From Gammaproteobacteria bacterium (GTDB lineage Bacteria; Pseudomonadota; Gammaproteobacteria; Methylococcales; UBA2780), in NCBI GenBank assembly GCA_003646305.1, contig QNFJ01000003.1:1-36146 (forward strand): a stretch of 36,146 bases of DNA, in the 5' to 3' direction. The position numbers and the translations under genes are program-made. How positions within the stretch are numbered: the stretch's first letter is position 1; every line of letters starts with the position of its first letter. Positions 1-7,342 of the stretch are shown here, one piece after another. The notes below the pieces were generated by a model. The model was not told the origin of the DNA, made no database searches, and saw only the letters and a program-made list of their open reading frames with translations.

Positions 1-419
1 TCTACAAAAAAAGCCGCTAGAGCCTCTTCTGTATCGGTCTTTTTTCCCTTTTGGTGGTAGGCGTCAAAGAGGTCTGCATGAATTTTGTCGGTTACCCCTA
101 AGGTTTCTGCCGCAAAATAGGCCTTGGCGTGCGCTTTCCAGCTTTCTCTGAATACAGCAGGTGTTCTGACGAAGGCAACATCACTGGGTAGTTTCTTTAG
201 CCAGGCTGCTAAAGTGGGTTCGAAGTGGTAGCAATGAGGGCAGCCGTACCAAAAGAACTCCCTGACTTCGACCTTGTCTTTATCTATTGTACTTTGTGGT
301 TTTGACAATAATTTATAATCCTGGCCTTCTTGAAAAGGCGCTGCCTGAGCAACGAGTGGTAATGATGTTGTCACCAATAATGTGAGTAACAGGCCGATAT
401 TCTTCAATATAAATCTCAT
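1..419 (-). CDS. dsbA: Thiol:disulfide interchange protein DsbA, 3' end cut off by window
   Basis: Periplasmic thioredoxin-fold oxidase that introduces disulfides into exported proteins. The visible 139 codons start at an ATG (417-419 read on the minus strand) with a hydrophobic signal peptide ending near VAQA-AP. A DsbA-type active site CPHC follows at residues 60-63, inside FFWYGCPHC. The C-terminal part lies outside the window, so the gene is truncated by the window and not by mutation. It starts one base after the ccsB stop codon, so it is probably co-transcribed with resB-ccsB. That fits the need to control cysteine redox state during apocytochrome c maturation. The CPHC dipeptide and signal peptide make DsbA much more likely than DsbC or a thioredoxin. 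Confidence 0.93.
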   Translation of the reverse strand, partial: MRFILKNIGLLLTLLVTTSLPLVAQAAPFQEGQDYKLLSKPQSTIDKDKVEVREFFWYGCPHCYHFEPTLAAWLKKLPSDVAFVRTPAVFRESWKAHAKAYFAAETLGVTDKIHADLFDAYHQKGKKTDTEEALAAFFV

Positions 420-420
420 T

Positions 421-1599
421 CTAAAGCTCTCCGTATGAATGCAAACCAGACAAAAACATGTTCACACCTAAAAATGCGAACAGCGTAACAAAAAGGCCGA
501 TAACCGACCACCAGGCCATGGGGCGACCCCGCCAGCCTTTCGTTAAGCGCATATGAAGCCAGGCTGCGTAGTTTAGCCAAACAATCAATGCCCAGGTTTC
601 TTTGGGATCCCATGACCAGTATCCGCCCCAGGCCTCTGCCGCCCACAAGGCACCCAGGATCGTCGCCAGTGTAAAAAAGGCGAAGCCTAAGGCGATCGAT
701 TTATACATAACATCATCGAGCATATTGAGCTCTGGAAGTCGTAAAGCCATCACCCCTGTTGGGTTGTGATCCAGTGCTCGTTTTTTAAGCAGATAAACAA
801 CACCTACCATTGCGGCTAACGCAAAAGCACCGTATCCCACAAAATTTGCTGGAACATGGATTTTCATCCAGTAGCTTTGCAGCGCGGGTACCAGCGGTTG
901 TATGCCAGCGGCATTGCGATCAAATGCGTACCAAAGAAGAAAGCCGACAGCAGCACTGATGATCAACAGAACAAAACCGCCTAACGAGCGTGTGTTGTAT
1001 CGTTTTTCATAGTGCAGATAAATCAGCGCAGTAATTATCGAAAAGAGAATGAAGACTTCGTACAGGTTGCTGACAGGGATGTGCCCTACATCTGTACCAA
1101 TTAGATAAGACTCGTACCAGCGCACCATCAAGCCAACAAAACCCATCGCCGTGGCGATCCAGGTCATGCTGCTCGCAACCCGCCCGACAAATTCAACCTG
1201 GGAAAATAGCCAGCCAAAGTAGGCAATTGTTGCCATCACATAGAGCGCACTCATCCACATAATTGCGGATTGGCTTGAAAACATAAATTTCAGGAAAAAA
1301 TCCTGTTCAACCTGTGCCAGCTCACCGCCATAACGAGAGAGCGCAAACAGACTTAATAAAGCGATAAGGGTAGTTAGGATCTGCAAAGCCCGCCATGAAA
1401 AGCCCATCACTAGTAGCGTGGCAGCTGTCAAAATGAGAATTCCTTTCTCATAGATATCCATCAACTCATTGTATTCACCATAAACAAAGAACGTTCCAGC
1501 CAAAAGCATCGCTGCCCAAATCCAGTCGGTTAATTTTAGTCTTTGTAGTAAGGAGCGCTGATCTAGCTCCAGTTTTAAGGTTTGGTTTGATGTCACCAT
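421..1599 (-). CDS. ccsB: System II cytochrome c biogenesis protein CcsB/CcsA (ResC-type, WWD domain)
   Basis: Polytopic inner-membrane haem-handling protein of System II cytochrome c maturation. With ResB it delivers haem to apocytochromes outside the membrane. The 392-residue product has many hydrophobic segments and the tryptophan-rich WWD signature WGGYWSWDPKETW near residues 324-336, which marks the CcsA/ResC/CcsB (TIGR03144-like) family. Histidines flanking the WWD loop (for example LHMR near 348 and LHSYGEL at the C-terminus) fit the haem-ligand pattern of the family. It starts 10 nt after resB and ends one base before dsbA, so an operon resB-ccsB-dsbA is likely. Naming varies: this WWD protein is called CcsA in some organisms and CcsB in others. 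Confidence 0.95.
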   Translation of the reverse strand: MVTSNQTLKLELDQRSLLQRLKLTDWIWAAMLLAGTFFVYGEYNELMDIYEKGILILTAATLLVMGFSWRALQILTTLIALLSLFALSRYGGELAQVEQDFFLKFMFSSQSAIMWMSALYVMATIAYFGWLFSQVEFVGRVASSMTWIATAMGFVGLMVRWYESYLIGTDVGHIPVSNLYEVFILFSIITALIYLHYEKRYNTRSLGGFVLLIISAAVGFLLWYAFDRNAAGIQPLVPALQSYWMKIHVPANFVGYGAFALAAMVGVVYLLKKRALDHNPTGVMALRLPELNMLDDVMYKSIALGFAFFTLATILGALWAAEAWGGYWSWDPKETWALIVWLNYAAWLHMRLTKGWRGRPMAWWSVIGLFVTLFAFLGVNMFLSGLHSYGEL

Positions 1600-1609
1600 A
1601 ATTCAGTCT

Positions 1610-3601
1610 CTAAGTATGTGGAGAGAAGACCTCATCCAGTTTTTCATGTATCTCTTGGTATTCATTAGCGAAGTCCATTTCGTTTCGTACAGCATTCCCC
1701 GATAAAATGACTTGAACAGAGCCATCTTTCTTTCGTAACCAGACCCACAACCGGCGCTGAGGCATATAGAACATCAGAAATACGCCCAACGCCAGCATAA
1801 AGCAACCCGGATAAACCAGATTTTTACCGGGAGACCTTGTTAGCTGCAGTCCCGTCGCCTGAATATGCTCATAATTCACCAGCTGAAAATAGAAGGGTGA
1901 ACCATATCGTTCAATCGCCCCTATCGCAGCACCCGCATCCTCGAAAAATTGTGAATCAAACTCACTCATTCCTTTTTCTATCGACTGACCCTCTTCTTTT
2001 AATAGGTCGAGATACACTGTTCCCAGCAAGTGGCGGAGAATCTTCACATAAATGCCGGCAATCTCCTCACGCTTCTCTTCAGGGATGCGAGACTCAATAG
2101 CACCAATCACCGCATCCATTCCACCCTGGACATAAATGCGGACAAGCATGCTCATCATATTCGCGATCTCTTCTTGCCCTCCTTCCGGTACGGCACCGCT
2201 ATCTGTAGTTGCCGAAGCAGCCTTTAATGCAAGCTGATGTAACCCTTTACTGTCTTTCAGTCGATTATAGAATGTCATAAAACGATGAATAGAAGCTGAA
2301 GAGTCCGCAGGTAGATAAAGATACTGAAAAGGTTCGGCCGGACTACTGCGGACACCACTCATAAAATAGAGTCGCCCATCGGTACTGATTGGGCTCATAT
2401 AGTTTAGGTATTCCTTTGCCTCACCCGTTGCTGCCCTCAACTTAAACTGAATGCTTGAGCCAATATTGTGAAACTTTCGTCCCTCTTCTGGAGAGGGCTG
2501 AATATTGAAGAGCCGAAAATCGTTCAGTTCCAGATCCATCTCGCCGATGCTGGTTTGTATCTTCTGGCTCTGGTTGATAATCCCTTTTATGGCCACAGGC
2601 TCCTTTTGGGCGCCAGCCAAAGACCACCCTTTAAGCTCTATTTTTGAGCCTCCATCACCAAAACTGGCCTGATAAATTGAGACACCTTTGTAGGTAAGAG
2701 GGTGATTGACAGAAATCGTTTCTCTAAGTGGCGCTTCTAGCTCATCATCAACAATCACCAGATCACTCTCAAAGGATTTCGGCTGACCACTTTCGTAATG
2801 TTCAATCCTAAAGTCCTCAACCTCAATGGTGAAGGGTAGTTGCTGAACCAGATAACCATCTTTATAGCCGAGGAAAACAACATTAGCGCCGCCCCCTTCA
2901 GGAATGCTCACATTCCCCCGGTACGAGAGATTACTGCTAGCCAGCCGGCTAATATCCGGCACCTCATTAGCTAAAATATTACGTTTCTCTACCTTTATTT
3001 CACCAAGAGATTCGGCAATTTTTAATAGCACATTGCCATCCATCAACCCACCAATGCAGATCAGCACGATCGCAATATGTGTAAGAAGGTAGCCCCAACG
3101 ACTTCCTGCTCCTTTGATTGCGGACAAGAGCTGGTAATTGTCTCCCGCTTTCTCCCTCAACCGGAAGCCATGGTGTGCTAAAAGCTCTTGCGATACGGAC
3201 AGGCATTCTTCAATCGGTGCAGCCACTTCCCATTCATTGTGATGCTTATGGTTTCTAAGTGATTTTTCCTTGACCTCCAGCCGGAAGTCCTGCATCTCAC
3301 GAAACATTCTTGGCATATTTCGGTAAATACAAACGCTGGTCGATAAAACCAGAAAGCCAAGAATAATTAGAAACCAAATCGCAGAATAGACTTGGAATAA
3401 TCCTAACGCCTTAAAGACTTCAAACCAGAAGGGACCAAACTTTAAGAGATAATCCGAGTAGGGCTGGTTTTGCTGAAGAACCGTACCAATAATTGAGGCG
3501 AAAGAAATCGCAACCAACAGCGTAATTGCCAGGTTCATTGAACCTAGAAACTTTAGTAAAATTGCTCGCCTACTGGCGTGATGGGTATTGCTGTTGGTCA
3601 T
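1610..3601 (-). CDS. resB: System II cytochrome c biogenesis protein ResB (Ccs1)
   Basis: Membrane partner of the WWD protein in the System II cytochrome c synthetase. The 663-residue protein has the usual ResB plan: three N-terminal membrane segments (about residues 18-40, 70-95 and 165-185), a large periplasmic domain, and a last membrane segment near 600-620 before a basic tail. The N-terminal FLGSMNLAITLLVAISFASIIGT region is typical of ResB. The start ATG at 3599-3601 lies directly downstream of two hairpins that separate it from the cytochrome c4 gene. The periplasmic domain is longer than in short ResB proteins, as is usual in proteobacterial versions. Confidence 0.94.
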   Translation of the reverse strand: MTNSNTHHASRRAILLKFLGSMNLAITLLVAISFASIIGTVLQQNQPYSDYLLKFGPFWFEVFKALGLFQVYSAIWFLIILGFLVLSTSVCIYRNMPRMFREMQDFRLEVKEKSLRNHKHHNEWEVAAPIEECLSVSQELLAHHGFRLREKAGDNYQLLSAIKGAGSRWGYLLTHIAIVLICIGGLMDGNVLLKIAESLGEIKVEKRNILANEVPDISRLASSNLSYRGNVSIPEGGGANVVFLGYKDGYLVQQLPFTIEVEDFRIEHYESGQPKSFESDLVIVDDELEAPLRETISVNHPLTYKGVSIYQASFGDGGSKIELKGWSLAGAQKEPVAIKGIINQSQKIQTSIGEMDLELNDFRLFNIQPSPEEGRKFHNIGSSIQFKLRAATGEAKEYLNYMSPISTDGRLYFMSGVRSSPAEPFQYLYLPADSSASIHRFMTFYNRLKDSKGLHQLALKAASATTDSGAVPEGGQEEIANMMSMLVRIYVQGGMDAVIGAIESRIPEEKREEIAGIYVKILRHLLGTVYLDLLKEEGQSIEKGMSEFDSQFFEDAGAAIGAIERYGSPFYFQLVNYEHIQATGLQLTRSPGKNLVYPGCFMLALGVFLMFYMPQRRLWVWLRKKDGSVQVILSGNAVRNEMDFANEYQEIHEKLDEVFSPHT

Positions 3602-3616
3602 AACACCCGAAGAAAC

Positions 3617-3698
3617 AGGGGGAGAACGATTATCGTTATCCCCCTAAATAATTGAAACTTTTTGATCGATAGCCACCAATAAAAATGAGGCGGCTACC
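3617..3698 (-). other. Two hairpins between cytochrome c4 and resB
   Basis: Reading the minus strand after the cytochrome c4 stop, a 10-bp stem (3689-3698 with 3668-3677, two G-U pairs, 11-nt loop) is followed by a 14-bp stem with one mismatch (3632-3645 with 3617-3630). The second stem has a C-rich/G-rich base but no proper run of T after it. Either could attenuate or end cytochrome c4 transcription, or stabilise its mRNA. A rho-independent terminator is not secure from the sequence. Confidence 0.45.
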
Positions 3699-3709
3699 GT
3701 TAAGTGAGC

Positions 3710-4312
3710 TTAGTGCAACCCTGAAATATAAGAAGAGACCGCCTTAATTTCTTTTAGCGTCATTTTACCCGCTGTATTTCTCATCATCTCAGAGGCATCA
3801 TTTGTGCGGGCCTCTGACTTGAAGTCATTAAGCGATTTTTCCAGGTAAGTGACATGCTGTCCGCTTAGAGATGGAAAACCAGCGGGTTCATTGCCTGATC
3901 CTGTCGGGCTGTGGCATGACAAGCAGGCAGCCAGGCCAGTTTCTGGGTTGCCACCCCGATAAAGTTTTTCACCTAGCGTGATCTTTTCAACATCTGCAAC
4001 CTCGAGAGTCTTTTTCTGGCTCGCATAATAGGCAGATAGGTCGGCAATATCCTCATCACTAAGGGCTGCTGCCATACCCGTCATAGTTGGGTCATTTCGC
4101 TTTTGAGATTTAAAATCCTGGAGTTGCTTTTCCAGATAAGAGGCATGCTGTCCAGCCAGCTTTGGAAACATTGGTGCTGGGCTATTCCCATCCAGGCCAT
4201 GACATGCTGCACACATTCCTGACTTTGTTTTTCCCGCAGCCACATCTGCCGCTTGTGCCGCCCCCATTCCAAATGCCAGAATTAACCCGGCAAATAGTAT
4301 CTGTTTTTTCAT
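3710..4312 (-). CDS. Dihaem cytochrome c4
   Basis: Periplasmic or membrane-attached electron carrier, typically between the bc1 complex and terminal oxidases. The 200-residue protein has a signal peptide (MKKQILFAG...AQA) and two homologous cytochrome c domains with haem-attachment motifs CAACH and CLSCH. Candidate axial methionines lie in segments such as DPTMTG and SEMMRN. The ATG at 4312 is preferred over a 13-codon longer start: it begins the MKKQ signal peptide, has a GAGAG element about 6 nt upstream, and the longer start would lie inside a perfect terminator-like hairpin. The gene lies upstream of resB and downstream of two related monohaem cytochrome genes. Confidence 0.95.
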   Translation of the reverse strand: MKKQILFAGLILAFGMGAAQAADVAAGKTKSGMCAACHGLDGNSPAPMFPKLAGQHASYLEKQLQDFKSQKRNDPTMTGMAAALSDEDIADLSAYYASQKKTLEVADVEKITLGEKLYRGGNPETGLAACLSCHSPTGSGNEPAGFPSLSGQHVTYLEKSLNDFKSEARTNDASEMMRNTAGKMTLKEIKAVSSYISGLH

Positions 4313-4334
4313 CACCAACTCTCTATCAATAAGA

Positions 4335-4367
4335 AAGCATAAAGCCTCCAAAGGAGGCTTTATGCTT
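4335..4367 (-). terminator. Perfect 15-bp hairpin terminator after the monohaem cytochrome gene
   Basis: The arms 4335-4349 and 4353-4367 are perfect reverse complements with a 3-nt loop. On the minus strand the stem lies 18 nt after the stop of the 4386-4697 gene and is followed by the T-rich CTTTCTTATT. It separates that gene from cytochrome c4, so c4 either has its own promoter or depends on readthrough. The T-tract is interrupted, so termination may be partial. Confidence 0.75.
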
Positions 4368-4385
4368 AAAACAATTAACCTGGAA

Positions 4386-4697
4386 TTACTTCAAGCTTGA
4401 GTAATAAGAGGATAAATTATCGATGTCCGCATCAGACAGCGCAGCAGCTGTTGGGTTCATCATTGGGTTTTTACGTGTGCCCGCTTTGAATGCTTTTAGC
4501 TGTGCAACTAAATACTGTTCGTTCTGTCCTGCCAGGTTAGGATAGCCAGGGATAGAGCTAATGCCCGCTGCCCCATGGCACGCCGCACACATTCCTGATT
4601 TTGCTTTACCTGCTGCTGCATCTGCATGTGCTGCGCTGGCAACACCGGTAATACCTGTCAAAAGGCTCACTGCCACAACTGCTAATACTTTTTTCAT
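4386..4697 (-). CDS. Monohaem class I cytochrome c (c4-half/c553-like)
   Basis: Small periplasmic electron-transfer protein of 103 residues: signal peptide MKKVLAVVAVSLL...ASA, one CAACH haem motif, and a probable axial Met in the KNPMMNP segment. It closely resembles the N-terminal half of the neighbouring cytochrome c4 (shared AGKxKSGMCAACHG, LAGQ, YLxxQLxxFK and AAALSD...YY). The ATG at 4697 is chosen because a GGAG Shine-Dalgarno sits 6 nt upstream; the longer in-frame start is TTG with no comparable site. A strong hairpin follows the gene. Its specific partner cannot be named from sequence. Confidence 0.9.
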   Translation of the reverse strand: MKKVLAVVAVSLLTGITGVASAAHADAAAGKAKSGMCAACHGAAGISSIPGYPNLAGQNEQYLVAQLKAFKAGTRKNPMMNPTAAALSDADIDNLSSYYSSLK

Positions 4698-4837
4698 TTT
4701 TATCTCCAAAGTTTATCTGTCTAGCTCTTCAAAAACTACACCTGTCAGCCTGAATAGTCGCTGAACATTTATCTGCCCAAGGAGGGGCATTAATGGAGCA
4801 TTATAGTCACTCACTCCACGATTAACTACCACTACGC

Positions 4838-5173
4838 CTATTTTTTCAGGCTTGCATAATAAGCAGCCAATTCGATGATCTCTTTATCCGTCAAAGAGGT
4901 GGCTGCTGGTGTCATCATTAAATTGTTCCGGTAACCTATTCTAAACGCTTTTAACTGCTCGACCAGATATGCCTCACTCTTTCCTGCGAGATCAGGTAAA
5001 CCTTCCTGATTGCCGGTACTTTCAGCGCCATGGCACCCTGCGCATTTCGATTTTGCCAGCATTTTTCCGGCTATAATCTCTCCGGGGCCAGTGGCCTTCG
5101 CGGGCTCTGCATTGGCCAACGAAGTCAAACAGCTTGCTCCAAGTAACGCTGAAACTATTAATGTTTTTTTCAT
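4838..5173 (-). CDS. Monohaem class I cytochrome c, second paralogue
   Basis: A 111-residue secreted cytochrome c with signal peptide MKKTLIVSALLGASCL...NA, a single CAGCH haem site and a probable axial Met in NNLMMTP. It is a diverged relative of the 4386-4697 protein and of each half of cytochrome c4, keeping PDLAGKSEAYLVEQLKAF and ELAAYYASLKK. The start at 5173 is supported by AGGAG five bases upstream and by the signal peptide; a 25-codon longer reading would bury it. It is the first gene of the minus-strand cytochrome cluster and is divergent from engB, with about 157 bp between the two starts that must hold both promoters. Confidence 0.9.
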   Translation of the reverse strand: MKKTLIVSALLGASCLTSLANAEPAKATGPGEIIAGKMLAKSKCAGCHGAESTGNQEGLPDLAGKSEAYLVEQLKAFRIGYRNNLMMTPAATSLTDKEIIELAAYYASLKK

Positions 5174-5330
5174 CCTATCTCCTGAATTATCTCTTTTTAT
5201 TTTGCTAAATAGCTGCATGTGCTGCTTATTATTAACTGATCTGAACAACCTGTCTATTCTGCAATAGCACGGTGCATTGTATTATAGTTCCCCTTAAATT
5301 AATGATTAACCTGATCCCAACTAAATTAGT

Positions 5331-5933
5331 ATGAATAATCTTTATAGAACAGCCCAATTTTTATTGAGCACCCCAGACCTTAAAAGTGCCCCACCTGATG
5401 AGGGTCTTGAGGTTGCTTTTGCAGGGCGTTCAAATGCAGGAAAATCTAGCGCCATCAATGCAATTACCTCTCAGAAAGCCCTTGCTAGAACGAGCAAAAC
5501 ACCTGGGCGGACACAGCAGCTTGTCTTTTTTAACCTCGATGATGAACGGCGGCTCGTTGATCTTCCCGGATATGGGTACGCTAAGGTGTCACTAAAGATG
5601 CAGAAAAACTGGCAACTTAATATGCAGCGGTACTTAAACGAGCGCACAGCACTTAGAGGGCTGTTCTTGTTGATGGATATTCGCCGGCCGCTCACGCCAT
5701 TTGATGAGCAGATGATTGCCTGGACACAGAGTCGTCAACTCCCGCTGCATATTGCCCTGACCAAAGCAGACAAACTGAGCAGAGGGAACGCAAAAAGTAC
5801 GTTATTGAGCACCCGTGACCAGCTTGAAAAACAGGGTGTTCCCTGTTCTCTTCAGTTGTTTTCCGTGCCCGGGAAAATAGGCGTTGATGACGCGCATGAA
5901 ATCCTTGATGAGTGGCTAGTGGTGCGAAAATAA
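5331..5933 (+). CDS. engB: Ribosome biogenesis GTPase EngB (YihA/YsxC)
   Basis: Essential-type GTPase involved in large ribosomal subunit assembly. The 200-residue protein has G1 GRSNAGKSS, a switch/G2 threonine region (SKTPGRTQ), G3 DLPGYGYA and G4 TKADKL, in the order and spacing of EngB. The length matches the family. engB next to cytochrome c4 is a gammaproteobacterial arrangement also known in Pseudomonas. The start has no obvious Shine-Dalgarno (AACTAAATTAGT precedes ATG), but the N-terminal sequence fits the family. Confidence 0.97.
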   Translation: MNNLYRTAQFLLSTPDLKSAPPDEGLEVAFAGRSNAGKSSAINAITSQKALARTSKTPGRTQQLVFFNLDDERRLVDLPGYGYAKVSLKMQKNWQLNMQRYLNERTALRGLFLLMDIRRPLTPFDEQMIAWTQSRQLPLHIALTKADKLSRGNAKSTLLSTRDQLEKQGVPCSLQLFSVPGKIGVDDAHEILDEWLVVRK

Positions 5934-5980
5934 CTCAGGGTTGCAGCTTGTTGGAGCGACTTTTTATTTCTCAAAAATCC

Positions 5981-6008
5981 TTGACGTTGATTATTTGTAA
6001 TCTATACT
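5981..6008 (+). promoter_or_regulatory. Sigma70-type promoter for the metK riboswitch transcript
   Basis: A -35 box TTGACG (5981-5986) and a -10 box TATACT (6003-6008) are separated by 16 bp. Predicted initiation near 6015-6016 falls only a few bases before the first stem of the SAM-II aptamer. That placement is what a leader riboswitch needs and supports both calls. Confidence 0.8.
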
Positions 6009-6018
6009 TAGTTGGAGA

Positions 6019-6071
6019 AGCGCTGATTTGAACCGGCTTGCAGGCGCTATATAAATTTTGCTAAATATGGG
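6019..6071 (+). promoter_or_regulatory. SAM-II (SAM-alpha) riboswitch aptamer
   Basis: Binds S-adenosylmethionine in a compact H-type pseudoknot. P1 pairs AGCGCT (6019-6024) with GGCGCT (6043-6048). In order, the leader holds CTGATTT, AACCG, TTGCA, GCGC, ATAAAT, GCTAAA and a final GGG. This is the same series and spacing as the SAM-II metX aptamer of known structure, recalled from memory and not searched. It sits directly after a good promoter and upstream of metK-ahcY-metF, a fitting regulon. SAM-II is best known from alphaproteobacteria. SAM-I, SAM/SAH and SAH riboswitch signatures do not fit. Confidence 0.9.
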
Positions 6072-6109
6072 TGAAAACCTGCTTTAGCATACGCTTAGCG
6101 GGTTTTTTT
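6060..6109 (+). terminator. SAM-II expression platform: rho-independent terminator and competing antiterminator
   Basis: Terminator: AACCTGCT (6076-6083) pairs with AGCGGGTT (6097-6104), an inner AGC/GCT stem follows (6086-6088 with 6093-6095), and a run of seven T covers 6103-6109. Antiterminator: aptamer bases GCTAAA (6060-6065) are exactly complementary to TTTAGC (6083-6088), and GGT/ACC (6070-6072 with 6077-6079) closes a GAAA loop inside. The two folds exclude each other. Bound SAM should hold GCTAAA in the aptamer and let the terminator form, giving OFF control. The mechanism is inferred from base pairing. Confidence 0.85.
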
Positions 6110-6165
6110 GTGCCTTGTGGGTTGATCGTGAAAGACGCTCGAAGGCTTTTGAAAAGGTTTGTAAC

Positions 6166-7326
6166 ATGACTGATAACTTTATATTTACCTCAGAATCTGT
6201 ATCAGAAGGACACCCTGACAAGGTGGCCGATCAGATCTCTGATGCGGTATTGGATGCGCTGCTTGAGCAAGACCCTGAGTCACGCGTGGCATGTGAAACG
6301 ATGGTTAAGACCGGCATGGTGATATTGGCGGGTGAAATCACCACCAGCGCTTGGGTAGACACCGAAGAGCTGGTTAGAAATGTTGTTAGAGAGATCGGTT
6401 ACGATGACCCCTCGATCGGTTTTGACTGGCAAAGCTGTGCGGTACTGAATGCGATTGGTAAGCAGTCACATGATATTGCAATGGGCGTTGATGAGGCTGA
6501 AGGACACGAGCAGGGAGCGGGTGACCAAGGGTTGATGTTTGGTTATGCCAGTAATGAGACTGATGTTCTGATGCCGGCGCCGATCACCTATTCTCACCGC
6601 CTTGTTGAGCGCCAAGCACAAGCCCGTAAGGATAAGACGCTCCCGTGGCTACGGCCCGATGCAAAAAGCCAAGTGACCATGCGCTATGAAAATGGCAAAC
6701 CGGTTGCGGTTGATGCGATTGTTCTTTCTACGCAGCACTCACCTGATATTGGCTTAAAGGAATTACAAGAAGCGATTATGGAAGAGGTTATTTTGCCGGT
6801 GATTCCCGCAGAATGGCTGCATAAAGAGACAAAATACCTGATTAACCCAACAGGCCAGTTCATTATTGGTGGCCCTGTAGGTGATTGTGGCTTAACAGGT
6901 CGTAAGATTATTGTGGATACTTATGGCGGTATGGCGCGTCATGGTGGGGGAGCATTTAGTGGTAAAGACCCCTCAAAAGTGGATCGTTCTGCTGCCTACA
7001 TGGGGCGCTATATTGCCAAGAATATTGTTGCAGCCGGTTTGGCGGAGCGTTGTGAAATTCAAATCTCTTATGCAATTGGTGTGGCAGAGCCCACCTCAAT
7101 CAGCATCGAGACTTTTGGAACGGGTAAAATAGGTGAAGAACGTTTGGTCGATATTGTGCGTGACCATTTTGAGATGCGCCCTAAAGGGTTGATTGAAATG
7201 TTAGATCTTAAGCGACCTATTTATAGACAGACTGCAGCGTATGGCCATTTTGGACGTACTGAAGCAGATTTTACTTGGGAAAGAACTGATAAAGCTGAAG
7301 CGCTTAAAGCGGCAGCCGGCATTTAG
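6166..7326 (+). CDS. metK: S-adenosylmethionine synthetase
   Basis: Makes SAM from methionine and ATP. The 386-residue protein carries the methionine-binding GHPDKVADQISDAVLDA, the ATP-binding GAGDQGLMFGYA and the phosphate-binding GGGAFSGKDPSKVDRSAAY signatures. The ATG at 6166 starts MTDNFIFTSESVSEGHPDK, the normal MetK N-terminus. A longer in-frame start at 6115 would add 17 unrelated residues just after the riboswitch terminator. AAGG lies about 10 nt upstream. The gene is the first of metK-ahcY-metF and is predicted to be feedback-controlled by the SAM-II element. Confidence 0.98.
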   Translation: MTDNFIFTSESVSEGHPDKVADQISDAVLDALLEQDPESRVACETMVKTGMVILAGEITTSAWVDTEELVRNVVREIGYDDPSIGFDWQSCAVLNAIGKQSHDIAMGVDEAEGHEQGAGDQGLMFGYASNETDVLMPAPITYSHRLVERQAQARKDKTLPWLRPDAKSQVTMRYENGKPVAVDAIVLSTQHSPDIGLKELQEAIMEEVILPVIPAEWLHKETKYLINPTGQFIIGGPVGDCGLTGRKIIVDTYGGMARHGGGAFSGKDPSKVDRSAAYMGRYIAKNIVAAGLAERCEIQISYAIGVAEPTSISIETFGTGKIGEERLVDIVRDHFEMRPKGLIEMLDLKRPIYRQTAAYGHFGRTEADFTWERTDKAEALKAAAGI

Positions 7327-7342
7327 AGATAAAGGAATTAAA

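Noticed and set aside
4313..4351. A longer N-terminus for cytochrome c4
   Set aside because: It would start inside the 15-bp terminator hairpin and place 13 residues before a clear MKKQ signal peptide.
6011..6120. SAH or SAM-I riboswitch upstream of metK-ahcY
   Set aside because: The conserved blocks and pseudoknot order fit SAM-II; there is no four-way junction of SAM-I and no SAH-motif consensus.
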